In this document: positions 1 to 7,367 of the stretch, piece by piece
Layout: every line of letters begins with the position of its first letter
Numbering within the stretch: position 1 is the stretch's first letter
From: CALBZH01 sp964538515
GTDB taxonomy: Bacteria > Desulfobacterota > Syntrophobacteria > Syntrophobacterales > Syntrophobacteraceae
NCBI GenBank assembly: GCA_964538515.1
Contig: CAZIEW010000020.1
Location: 4,653 to 68,652 of the forward strand
Direction: 5' to 3'
Length of the DNA: 64,000 nt
The notes under the pieces: generated by a model
Databases searched by the model: none
The model's input: only the letters and a program-made list of their open reading frames with translations
What the model was told of the DNA's origin: nothing
Translations under genes and position numbers: made by a program

Positions 1-1131
1 GACCAGGTGGTGAAGCTCATCAACGAGTGCCGCGAGAAGTCCATCGAAATCCTCCCGCCCGACATCAACGCGAGCGAAAAGGATTTTACCGTCATCGAAG
101 GCAAGATCCGCTTCGGCATGGGCGCCGTGAAGAACGTGGGAGAGACCGCGATCGAGGTGCTGCTCAACAGCCGCGACCAGCAGGGGCCGTACAAATCGCT
201 CCACGACCTCTGTCAGCGCGTGGACAGCCAGAAGGTCAACCGGCGCGTCATCGAGCAGCTGATCAAGTGCGGCGCCTTCGACAGCATGGAGCCCAACCGC
301 GCGCGCCTCTTTGCGGCCATCGACGACGCCCTGGACCGGGCCCAAGTGGTGCAGCGCGACCGCCAGTCCGGGCAGATGAATCTCTTCGAGCTGCTGCGCT
401 CCAAGAAAAGCACCGCAGTGGCGGAGCCGCCGCTTCCGGACGTCCCCGCATGGGACAGCCGGACCCAAGTCCAGTATGAAAAGGAAACGCTGGGCTTCTA
501 CATTTCGGGACACCCGCTCGATTTCTACGCCGAAAAGATCGCTCCCCTGTGCACGAGCAGCACGCAGATGGCCCGGGAACGGCGCGAGGGAACGGAGCTG
601 GTGCTGTGCGGCATGGTGAGCGTCATCAAGGAGCTCACCACCAAGAAAGGCGACCGCATGGCCTTTCTCTCGCTGGAAGACAAGGAAGGGCTGATCGAGA
701 TCGTTTCCTTCTCGGAAACCTACTCCGAGGCCCGGGACCTCCTTGTACAGGACGCGCCCCTGGTGGTGATCGGGAAGGTGCAGCACGACGAAAAGGGGAC
801 CAAGGTCATTGCCAGCCGGGTCATGACCATCGACGAGGCGCAGGTCCAGACGGTCGAGGCCGTTCACATTCATCTGGACAGTGACCGTCTGGACCGGGAC
901 GCCCTCAACCGGCTGCGCCACCTCATCATGACGCACCCCGGCGACTGCAAGACGGTTCTTTATCTGAATGTGGACCACAAGGCGGAGGCCGTGATCGCCT
1001 TGAGCCCGAAGCTCCAGGTGAGCCCCACGTCCGCCTTTTTCGATGAAATGCGCCAGCATTTCGGCCCGGACTGCACGCAGCCGGTCATGAAGACCTGCTA
1101 TGTGCCGCAGCCGCTCACCTCAGGGTCGTGA
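1..1131 (+). CDS. dnaE: DNA polymerase III subunit alpha, C-terminal part (5' truncated by window edge)
   Basis: This is the carboxyl-terminal 376 residues of the replicative DNA polymerase III alpha subunit. The frame is open from base 1, so the real start lies outside the window. A helix-hairpin-helix region is visible early (NRRVIEQLIKCGAFD, about residues 80-95), as in the C-terminal DNA-binding part of DnaE. It is followed by an OB-fold region (LCGMVSVIKELTTKKGDRMA, about residues 202-221, then LEDKEG) that binds single-stranded DNA in this family. The spacer before it has the usual 'TLGFYISGHPLD' signature, which is characteristic of DnaE1. The tail is short and ends at a TGA at 1129-1131, with no extra domain. 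The next gene is convergent. Identification is firm; only the polymerase PHP and palm domains are missing, because of the window cut. Confidence 0.95.
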   Translation, partial: DQVVKLINECREKSIEILPPDINASEKDFTVIEGKIRFGMGAVKNVGETAIEVLLNSRDQQGPYKSLHDLCQRVDSQKVNRRVIEQLIKCGAFDSMEPNRARLFAAIDDALDRAQVVQRDRQSGQMNLFELLRSKKSTAVAEPPLPDVPAWDSRTQVQYEKETLGFYISGHPLDFYAEKIAPLCTSSTQMARERREGTELVLCGMVSVIKELTTKKGDRMAFLSLEDKEGLIEIVSFSETYSEARDLLVQDAPLVVIGKVQHDEKGTKVIASRVMTIDEAQVQTVEAVHIHLDSDRLDRDALNRLRHLIMTHPGDCKTVLYLNVDHKAEAVIALSPKLQVSPTSAFFDEMRQHFGPDCTQPVMKTCYVPQPLTSGS

Positions 1132-1202
1132 GCAAATGGACAATTCAAGAGCGTCTCACTGACCCGGATGGGAGCGCCGTCTTCCAGGGCGGCGAGGTCT
1201 TA

Positions 1203-2420
1203 CTATCCTTTTGTATCCGGCTGCCCCAACTCCGGAGCGAACCGCACGAAAGGCACCAGGCAGGCGGCGGCCATCATGAGCGCGCCGAACGCGACGAACC
1301 CGATCGGAAAGGCTCCCCGCTCGGCCAGCAATCCGAGCACCGACGGCAGGATTCCCGCCCCCGCCAGAATGGCCATCGAACTGCAGAAGGCCACCGTCAT
1401 GGCGCCCTGGGACAACGGCACAACCCGGGCGAGCGCCGCGTAGCCCGCTGGGAAGAAGCAAACCGACAGAATCGCCTGGAGCGTTACCACAAGGGGCGTC
1501 AATCTTCCAAGATCCAGGCCCATCATGAGCGTCGACAGGCCGGTCAGCGCACAGAAGCCCCCAATCGAGCGTTTGATCCCGAGGCGATCCACGACCCAGC
1601 CAGCCACGAGGGCCATCGCGACCCCGGGGATACGGGACAAAGCCACAAGCTGATTCGCCGCTTCCCGCTCGAATCCCCGTTCCGTCACCAGAAACAGGGG
1701 CACCATCGTGTAGACCCCGAGGCTGCCCCCAACCGACAGCATGAAGAGCAACGCCATGATCCAAAACGAGCCCTTGCCTAGAATGTCGCCCGGGCTCGCC
1801 GACCCGGGGAATTCCGCACGCACATCTCCGCCCCGACCCGTTGCCAGGAAGAGCAGCGCCGCAACGAAGCTCATCCCTCCCAGGCCGACCACGATCTGCC
1901 GCCAGCTCAGCGAGCGCATCAGGAGCTCGGCAAGCAGGGGCGCGAGCACGAATCCGAGGTTCGGCGCCAGCTCGTGGACCGCGAGGGCTTTTCCCCAATC
2001 CTGACGGCGCACCAGACTCGTGATGGTGGCAATCCCCGAGGGGAAGTAGAGCCCCGCGCCGAAGCCGAGAAGGCATAAGCTCACCCGGAGCCAGTGCGGG
2101 CTCTGACTCAGCGAAACGGCCATGGCGGCCGCCCCAATGAGCAGGGTCGAGACGAAGATGGTCCGCCGATAGGCCCACCAGGTGGACAACCAACCGGACC
2201 CCAGCAGCCCAACGAAGACCCCCGACGAGATGTAGGTAAAAAGCGTACCGGCTTCGGCATGTCCGAGGCGGAGATCCTCCTCGATGGTCAGGAGCATGGG
2301 CGCCAGAATGATCCTGGACGTGAAGCTGAAGAAGAAAACGCCCGCGAGAATCAAAAGCGGAAGAATCTGCGATCTCAGGTCGGTCGAGACTGCTGGATCA
2401 GGACGGTCGATGGGCTCCAT
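1203..2420 (-). CDS. MFS transporter
   Basis: A 405-residue integral membrane protein of the major facilitator superfamily. About twelve hydrophobic segments alternate with short loops, starting at the first strongly apolar segment (LPLLILAGVFFFSF, about residue 20). A GLLGSGWLSTWWAYRRTIF segment in the loop between helices 2 and 3 fits the MFS motif A position (G-x3-D-x-x-G-R-R) loosely. The start ATG at 2418-2420 has an AAGGGA ribosome site just upstream. Length is typical of a 12-TM MFS member. Substrate cannot be read from the sequence. It is convergent with dnaE and in the same direction as the epimerase gene, but separated from it by about 130 bp holding only a small hairpin (2499-2518), so it may be transcribed alone. 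Confidence 0.85.
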   Translation of the reverse strand: MEPIDRPDPAVSTDLRSQILPLLILAGVFFFSFTSRIILAPMLLTIEEDLRLGHAEAGTLFTYISSGVFVGLLGSGWLSTWWAYRRTIFVSTLLIGAAAMAVSLSQSPHWLRVSLCLLGFGAGLYFPSGIATITSLVRRQDWGKALAVHELAPNLGFVLAPLLAELLMRSLSWRQIVVGLGGMSFVAALLFLATGRGGDVRAEFPGSASPGDILGKGSFWIMALLFMLSVGGSLGVYTMVPLFLVTERGFEREAANQLVALSRIPGVAMALVAGWVVDRLGIKRSIGGFCALTGLSTLMMGLDLGRLTPLVVTLQAILSVCFFPAGYAALARVVPLSQGAMTVAFCSSMAILAGAGILPSVLGLLAERGAFPIGFVAFGALMMAAACLVPFVRFAPELGQPDTKG

Positions 2421-2551
2421 TCATTCCCTTGGTCCGTAAAAACACGGTCTTGAGTGTCACGCGGCTGTCATTCGAAACCGAAGCCACCGGGATTCAGCGC
2501 TCAGGCTTCTCTCTGAGCCACAAGACGGACAGCTAAGGCTGATGCCCAACG

Positions 2552-3508
2552 TCACCCCGAGCGAGCCCAATCGAGAGTCAAACAGAGGCCGTCCTTCAGA
2601 CCAACCTCGGGAGCCCAGCCGGTGGCCTGACGGAATCTCTCGACGGACGCCACCGAATGGCGAATGTCGCCGGGCCGCTCGGGCAAGTACTGCGTTGGCT
2701 CGCCATTGCCGGCCAGCTCATTGATCACTTCCGCGAGCCTCAGGATGGAAGTCCGCTCCCCGGTGCCGATGTTGTAAATCCCGTTCGGCACGCGGGGGCC
2801 CGCCCCGTCAAGACCCGCCGCCCTCACGTAGGCGGACACCATATCCCCCACGTAAATAAAGTCCCGGGTCTGCCGGCCGTCCCCGAAAACCGTCAACGGC
2901 TTCTTGGAAAATGCGAGATCCACAAAGCGAGAGATCACCCCGCTGTAGGGACTCCGGGGATCTTGCCTCGGACCGTAGATATTGAAGCAGCGCAAAGCCA
3001 CCCCAATGGGGCTCGACCCTACCCGCTGGGAGGAGAGGTATTTCGACCGCCCGTAGGGGCTCGGATGTTCGGTCTGATCGGTCGCGTAGTCCTCCCGGAC
3101 GGGAAGGCGGGCTTCCTCCCCATATTCGGCTGCGGAGCCCGCAAACAGAAAAGCCTCAAATCCCAAGCCGGCAGCCTCATCGAGCAGCCTGGCCGTCGCG
3201 TGCCAATTGACTTCCAGGGTCTCCTCGGGGTGGTCCACGGAATAGGGCACGCTCACGACAGCCGCCAGGTGAAAGCACGCCATGAGGGCCGGGTGGCGCT
3301 CCTTCAGACGCTCGAGAAGGGATGGCTCCGTGATAGTCTTTTCATAAAACGTAAAGGCCGGGTGGTCCTTGAAGCCGACCATATTGTGCGCATAGCCCGA
3401 AAAGAAGTTGTCGACGCCGACCACCTCGATCCCTCGGGCGAGCAGCCGCTCGGTCAGATGACTTCCCACAAACCCCGCAACACCCGTCACCACGCACGCC
3501 TTGCGCAT
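2552..3508 (-). CDS. NAD-dependent epimerase/dehydratase (nucleotide-sugar, extended SDR)
   Basis: A 318-residue extended short-chain dehydrogenase of the UDP-glucose 4-epimerase/GDP-sugar dehydratase type. The N-terminus carries the Rossmann glycine motif (TGVAGFVGSHL, residues 8-18) followed by an acidic VDNFF at the end of beta-2, which favours NAD. The catalytic region has FAGSAAEYG (serine near residue 124) and YGRSKY, the YxxxK pair. RCFNIYGPRQDP is the family's substrate-side motif, and GDGRQTRDFIYVGDM is the classic C-terminal signature of sugar epimerases. The ATG has a GGAGATGAG ribosome site. It sits 37 bp downstream of the DUF169 gene on the same strand, so the two are probably co-transcribed. 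The exact sugar is not determinable; UDP-glucose/UDP-glucuronate epimerase-like activity is the best guess. Confidence 0.88.
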   Translation of the reverse strand: MRKACVVTGVAGFVGSHLTERLLARGIEVVGVDNFFSGYAHNMVGFKDHPAFTFYEKTITEPSLLERLKERHPALMACFHLAAVVSVPYSVDHPEETLEVNWHATARLLDEAAGLGFEAFLFAGSAAEYGEEARLPVREDYATDQTEHPSPYGRSKYLSSQRVGSSPIGVALRCFNIYGPRQDPRSPYSGVISRFVDLAFSKKPLTVFGDGRQTRDFIYVGDMVSAYVRAAGLDGAGPRVPNGIYNIGTGERTSILRLAEVINELAGNGEPTQYLPERPGDIRHSVASVERFRQATGWAPEVGLKDGLCLTLDWARSG

Positions 3509-3545
3509 CTCATCTCCAAATCGTCATGGTCATGGTTTCTTCGGT

Positions 3546-4268
3546 TCAAGTGGCGGACTTGGCCTTGTTCAGCATCGCAATCGGTTTGGCCAGAGCACGC
3601 ACGTGCGCATGAGCCTTTTCGAGGTCGGCTCCCGACATGCCGAGCATCAAATGACAGGCGTCAACGGCCGACTTGATCCTGCATCCGAGCCCGAGGAACG
3701 TGATGTTCGGAACACCCTGAGTCAGCGGCAGGGCCGTGATGTCCGCACAGCCCCCCAGCGCCCCTCCCGACTGGGGCAGCTCCATTCGCCCCCCTTTGTC
3801 GTAATTGAGCGCATACAGCAGCCACATGACCTGCTCACTGTTGGCGGTAAACACCACCACCTGTGGAAGCGCTCCGAAGACCCCCAGCGGAGCAATCAGG
3901 GCCGCGTGCGTCTTCCCTTTCTCCAGGTAGAAAGACTGTTTCATGGTCTGCTCGGACGCCTCCTCGGAGCCGAAGAGGCCCACCCCGTATTTTTCCAGCA
4001 CGCCGTCATCCAGGAAAGCTTCCGTGTCTTCTTCAAAGCCCAGGACGGACGTGCCCAGCTTGCACCCCATCTGCTCCTTGCGCACCAGGAAGGACGTGCC
4101 TTTGCCGGCGAGTGCAACCGCTTGGCAATAGCTCTTCAAATTTCCTTCGAAAAAAGGTGTACCGGCTGGAATCGCTTCTGCGGATTGGAAAAGCGATACA
4201 CCAACAGGCTGGTAGGCGAGACCGAGGCTTTGAGTCAATTCCGTGGAAATGCTTTCAAATGGCTTCAT
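3546..4268 (-). CDS. DUF169 domain protein
   Basis: A 240-residue cytoplasmic protein of the DUF169 family, whose function is unknown. Family hallmarks are visible: an N-terminal LGLAYQPVGVSLF segment, a YCQAVALAGKG segment around residue 48, a mid-region 'GLFGSEEASEQTM', and a C-terminal PNITFLGLGCR segment with conserved Gly/Cys. The open frame extends upstream to 4376. The start chosen is the ATG at 4266-4268, because a GGAGGAG ribosome site lies 7 bp before it and the upstream residues are basic and unlike the family. It precedes the epimerase gene and is transcribed divergently from the sigma-54-controlled repeat protein. Several DUF169 proteins occur near metal or one-carbon genes in anaerobes; nothing here indicates which role applies. 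Confidence 0.85.
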   Translation of the reverse strand: MKPFESISTELTQSLGLAYQPVGVSLFQSAEAIPAGTPFFEGNLKSYCQAVALAGKGTSFLVRKEQMGCKLGTSVLGFEEDTEAFLDDGVLEKYGVGLFGSEEASEQTMKQSFYLEKGKTHAALIAPLGVFGALPQVVVFTANSEQVMWLLYALNYDKGGRMELPQSGGALGGCADITALPLTQGVPNITFLGLGCRIKSAVDACHLMLGMSGADLEKAHAHVRALAKPIAMLNKAKSAT

Positions 4269-4418
4269 AGAAGGCTCCTCCTGACTGCGTGATAGACGTG
4301 ACCTCGTTCGAAGTCGTCTGGCCCCCCGAGCGAATACTGCCGCAGTATACACGAGGACGTGTGACTTTTTTTGCAAAAGACCTCGGAGGTGAGAAAAAAG
4401 GTGTCACGAGCGCGAGGA

Positions 4419-4447
4419 CCCAATCGGCTCGCCGGGGACCGATTGGG
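4419..4447. promoter_or_regulatory. Inverted repeat, candidate activator site upstream of a sigma-54 promoter
   Basis: CCCAATCGG (4419-4427) and CCGATTGGG (4439-4447) form a perfect 9-bp inverted repeat with an 11-bp spacer. It lies about 75-105 bp upstream of the -24 element at 4523, the usual range for enhancer sites of NtrC-type activators. No T-tract follows, which argues against a terminator. Which regulator binds is unknown. Confidence 0.5.
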
Positions 4448-4522
4448 AGCCCAGCCCCCCACCCAAAGACATTCACCAAGGTTTTCCAGCTGTTGCAGAT
4501 GTGCCGATTTCGATTCGTTCTT

Positions 4523-4537
4523 TGGCACGCCGCTTGC
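4523..4537 (+). promoter_or_regulatory. Sigma-54 (RpoN) promoter, -24/-12
   Basis: TGGCAC (4523-4528), five bases, then TTGC (4534-4537) matches the RpoN consensus TGGCAC-N5-TTGC exactly, with the invariant GG and GC correctly spaced. It points toward the gene starting at 4644, leaving a leader of roughly 95 nt. An upstream perfect inverted repeat sits at enhancer distance. Confidence 0.75.
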
Positions 4538-4643
4538 CATTAGGAGCGGCCAACGACGAACGATGCGTGATGCGCACACGCAGCTTCGCCAGAGAAGGTG
4601 TAAGAAACGGTTTGAACGATATAAGCATCAGAGGAGAATCCAA

Positions 4644-5177
4644 ATGAAGAAAGTTGTATCGTTGGTTGGGGCAAGTGCGATGATCTTTTCTTTGAGCCTT
4701 GGGCCGGCGTGGGCTCAGCAATCCACGACCTCAGGCATGAAAGCGGAAACCGCACAGCCCGCCGCCCAAGCAGACAAGACCGTGGCCAAGCCGACGGCTG
4801 ACAGTCCCGCGGCGACAGCCTCCAAGACCGGTGAGGCCGCTCCCGCTTCCAAGGGAGCCGCTGCAACCGCCGTCGACAAGGCCGTGGCCAAACCGGCCGT
4901 AGACAAGCCCGCGACGACTACTCCAGCCAAGACCGGTGAGGCCGCTTCTACTCCCAAAGACGCCGCTGTAAAGGCAGTCGAGAAGCACGTTGCCAAACCG
5001 GTTGGCGACAAGACGACGCTGACACCGGCCAAGAGCGTTGAAGGTGCTCCTGCCCCCAAGGACACCGCTGCAACGGCAGTCGATAAGACCGCCGCCAAGC
5101 CGGCTGCCGAAAAAGCCACGGGACCTCAGCCCAAGGCTGGTGAAGCCCCTGCGGCCCCGGCTGGACCCAAACAGTAG
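4644..5177 (+). CDS. Secreted Ala/Lys/Pro-rich repeat protein
   Basis: A 177-residue protein with a clear Sec signal peptide (MKKVVSLVGASAMIFSLSL, cleavage probably after PAWA near residue 25). The mature part is low complexity, rich in Ala, Lys, Pro and Thr. It consists of about four degenerate tandem units of roughly 33 residues, each built around 'DKxVAKPxxDKPAxTxxxKTGEAAxxxK'. There are no cysteines and no recognisable domain. The frame is open further upstream, but the ATG at 4644 has a GAGGAG ribosome site at 4631-4636 and starts the signal peptide. It lies behind a consensus sigma-54 promoter, so expression is probably activator-dependent. I do not recognise the family; a periplasmic or surface-bound, intrinsically disordered, cationic protein is the most that can be said. 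Confidence 0.75.
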   Translation: MKKVVSLVGASAMIFSLSLGPAWAQQSTTSGMKAETAQPAAQADKTVAKPTADSPAATASKTGEAAPASKGAAATAVDKAVAKPAVDKPATTTPAKTGEAASTPKDAAVKAVEKHVAKPVGDKTTLTPAKSVEGAPAPKDTAATAVDKTAAKPAAEKATGPQPKAGEAPAAPAGPKQ

Positions 5178-5305
5178 CCATCGGCATTCAAGGACCTGAC
5201 AAACAGGTAAACACCTCACCACACCACACCACGCAGTACAATGCTCCCTTGGGCCGGCTCGCCCGTGCGACCCGCCCAAGGGGGCACACAGCACCAACTA
5301 CAGAC

Positions 5306-5419
5306 CTGGTGCGACGTCAACTTTGTCTCGCAACGTACATCCCCCTTTGATTCCCCACTCAAGGGGGGTTGAGGGGTGTTGTGGTCTTTCCCGACAGAAC
5401 TTCTTTGACGGAGCACTAG
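5306..5419. repeat. Dispersed ~110-bp inverted-repeat element, copy 1
   Basis: The element starts CCTGGTGC..GTCA..TTTGT near 5305 and ends with AACTTCTTTGACGGAGCACTAG at 5398-5419. The interior is a G/C-rich hairpin (CCCCCTTTG at 5342-5350 pairing with the following GGGG runs). The same 5' and 3' ends recur at 31452-31558. The two ends of each copy are inverted relative to one another (CTAGTGCTCCGTCA type). The last bases overlap the stop codon of the minus-strand Ntn hydrolase gene. It is short, non-coding and MITE-like or REP-like. Confidence 0.6.
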
Positions 5420-6063
5420 CCTTCAGAGGAGCTCCTGAGCTGAATTCCCGCCGGGTGAATCCGCACGAAATGAAATGGGGCTCCCACGTCGTCGTCCAAC
5501 TCCGCGACTTGACGTAGAAAATTGTAGAAGACCTGCTCAACCGCGTCGAAATCGGCCTGCTCGGGCCCCAACTGGCTTAGCCGATATTCCAGGGTGACCT
5601 GTCTCGGGATGGTGACGACGCCCGGCACGTCGATTTCGCGCAGCGGCTCTCGGGCCTGTTCGGCGGCAAAGAGGCGGATTGTCGTCGCGGGTTTTCCGCC
5701 TTCGTCCCGATGGATGCCGGCGACGAGGATGTAGATGCGATCAAGGTGAGGATTCTCAACGGATAGCTGGTGCTTTTTCTTCAACGCCTCCATGAGGGGC
5801 TGAAGAAAGGGCAACGCTGCGTCGGCGGCCTCAGACGCGTCATCGAGGCCGTTTTGGGCGATATGGCAGCTAAACTGCTCGCAGAGCCAAATCCCGTAGC
5901 CCGCTCCTCCCGTAACGAGAATCACGTTGGGTAGAGGATGAAAGATTTTCTGCACCGTGAACTGCTCCGCGTCTTCCTCCCCTTCGCCTGAAAACGCCAC
6001 GGCCCGGCTGTCTGTTGCAATCACGACACCGCGTGCAGCTCGATGAATCAAAATCTGCGTCAT
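5416..6063 (-). CDS. Proteasome/HslV-like Ntn hydrolase
   Basis: A 215-residue protein with the hallmarks of proteasomal beta-type Ntn hydrolases. If initiated at the ATG at 6061-6063, the second residue is Thr, so methionine removal would expose an N-terminal threonine. Counting from that Thr, GVVIATDSRAV puts Asp at position 17 exactly as in HslV and 20S beta subunits. TVQKIF supplies the expected lysine near position 38 (Lys33 in the proteasome), and LVTGGAG fits the conserved glycine loop. The upstream open frame (to 6186) is rejected because it would bury the nucleophile; AGGGGG lies before the chosen ATG. It is not HslV itself, since no hslU is adjacent, and it may belong to the Anbu/BPH-like bacterial groups. 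Its stop codon overlaps a repeat element. Confidence 0.65.
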   Translation of the reverse strand: MTQILIHRAARGVVIATDSRAVAFSGEGEEDAEQFTVQKIFHPLPNVILVTGGAGYGIWLCEQFSCHIAQNGLDDASEAADAALPFLQPLMEALKKKHQLSVENPHLDRIYILVAGIHRDEGGKPATTIRLFAAEQAREPLREIDVPGVVTIPRQVTLEYRLSQLGPEQADFDAVEQVFYNFLRQVAELDDDVGAPFHFVRIHPAGIQLRSSSEG

Positions 6064-6270
6064 AAAGCCCCCTGTAGACCGCCAATCCACGGTTCCACTT
6101 GATGCATATCGATTTTGTGATACTATCCACGCGCCCGGTACCCTACGGATCGTCCACACGGATCTTCCGCGAGCCGGGCTACACAAAGAAATAGAGCTCC
6201 CTTCGGGAAGGAATCACCTTCGTCTATGGCTCTTCTGATCTCTTCAAGCATCGTACAGGTTTTGTCGGGC

Positions 6271-7074
6271 ATGCGATTGTTGCCCCTGTCAACGGTCCAG
6301 TTCCTCGCAATCACCTTGTCATCCCTTCTGCTGCTGACGGCGTGCGGAGCCCGCCACCACGTTGCGGTGCCCGAAGGCCCTGTCGATACGGGCTGGACCG
6401 AGCGCAAGCTGAGCCCCAAGGAGCTGGAGCGTCTCGCCCAGGAAAACCAAGATCTCGACAAGAAGACATCCCTCGACATCTTGGCGCGGTTGAACATTCG
6501 GGACGCGGACTATATCCAGGAGGACATCACCAAGGGCAGACCCCTGAAGGTCCCTAATGATTTCGGCTACTACAGCACGTGGACGCCCATGCCGAAGGAT
6601 ATTCCCGAAGTTTCTCGTCTGCCCAAATTCATCCTGGTGGTCAAGAACATCCCGTTTGTCGGATGGTACGAGAAGGGGCGCCTGAAGAGCGACACGTACA
6701 TTTGCATCGGAAAGAAGGGAGAGTGGACGAAGGCCGGGCTTTACAAGGTCGAGAACAAGGATGGGGATCACGTTTCCGCGAGCTACAAGAACGCGTACGG
6801 GGACCCAGCACTCATGCCGTGGGCTCTACGCATCTACGGGCACGTCTGGATCCACGCCGGTGACATCGAAAAGGCCAACTGCTCCCACGGCTGCATCAAC
6901 CTCCCCATCTCCCAGGCACAGCAGCTGTTTGAATGGGCGGACACGGGAACGACCGTTCTCGTCGTGGAGTCCTTGAAAGACCTGTCCAAGGCCGTCAAGG
7001 ACATCCCAAATCCCAAGAAGCAGCCGGCGCCCAATCCCTCCGCGAAGCCACCAAAGTCGCCGTCCAAGACCTGA
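6271..7074 (+). CDS. L,D-transpeptidase (YkuD) lipoprotein
   Basis: A 267-residue protein with a lipoprotein signal peptide ending in the lipobox LLTAC (Cys25) and a YkuD catalytic domain in its C-terminal half. The active-site motif is visible: H-A-G-D about 16 residues upstream, then SHGCINLP with Cys208 as nucleophile (S/T-H-G-C-x-N). Enzymes of this family form 3-3 peptidoglycan cross-links or attach proteins to peptidoglycan. Here the enzyme would be anchored at the periplasmic side. An ATG at 6226 would add 15 residues; the 6271 ATG gives a standard-length signal peptide and is preferred, though its ribosome site is weak. The tail after the domain is Pro/Lys-rich. Its upstream neighbour is divergent. 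Confidence 0.87.
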   Translation: MRLLPLSTVQFLAITLSSLLLLTACGARHHVAVPEGPVDTGWTERKLSPKELERLAQENQDLDKKTSLDILARLNIRDADYIQEDITKGRPLKVPNDFGYYSTWTPMPKDIPEVSRLPKFILVVKNIPFVGWYEKGRLKSDTYICIGKKGEWTKAGLYKVENKDGDHVSASYKNAYGDPALMPWALRIYGHVWIHAGDIEKANCSHGCINLPISQAQQLFEWADTGTTVLVVESLKDLSKAVKDIPNPKKQPAPNPSAKPPKSPSKT

Positions 7075-7092
7075 CGCCGCTGACGTGGCCGC

Positions 7093-7341
7093 TCATTCTC
7101 CCCGACCAGCCCGCAGAGCGAGGCGCACCCGTTCGTCGATGTACTCCTCAAGCGCCCGCCGCAGGTGATCTCTGGCCTCGGCCAGATGCTGTCCTCGAGC
7201 CCAGCTGGCCGAATAGCCGTCACCAAATTCCCCCGACAAGCCACAGTCCCAGTCGGAACCACCGCCCGAAGATTTCACTTCGGGGACATCGCGCGCACTG
7301 GCATACCGTTCGATCGCGTTCAGCAACGATTCAAAGTGCAT
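7093..7341 (-). CDS. Small hypothetical protein (82 aa)
   Basis: An 82-residue acidic/basic helical protein starting MHFESLLNAIERYASARDV and ending in an amphipathic stretch (LEEYIDERVRLALRAG). The ATG at 7339-7341 is preceded by a strong GGAGGAG ribosome site at ideal spacing, which argues for a real gene. It begins 27 bp downstream of the 1570-residue HD-like protein on the same strand, so the two are likely translated from one message. No family is recognised; there are no transmembrane segments and only one cysteine. Confidence 0.55.
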   Translation of the reverse strand: MHFESLLNAIERYASARDVPEVKSSGGGSDWDCGLSGEFGDGYSASWARGQHLAEARDHLRRALEEYIDERVRLALRAGRGE

Positions 7342-7367
7342 GGAAGCTCCTCCACGTGAAGGCCGGA

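Larger units (their letters stand above)
4269..4643. other. Divergent intergenic region without a gene
   Basis: These 375 bp separate the DUF169 gene (minus) from the Ala/Lys-rich secreted protein (plus). They hold a perfect 9-bp inverted repeat (4419-4447) and a sigma-54 promoter (4523-4537), annotated separately. Short frames through here have atypical composition and no ribosome site, so I do not call a gene. Confidence 0.7.

Noticed and set aside
4371..4643. 5' extension of the Ala/Lys-rich protein
   Set aside because: The ribosome site and signal peptide both point to ATG 4644, and the extension would cross the sigma-54 promoter.
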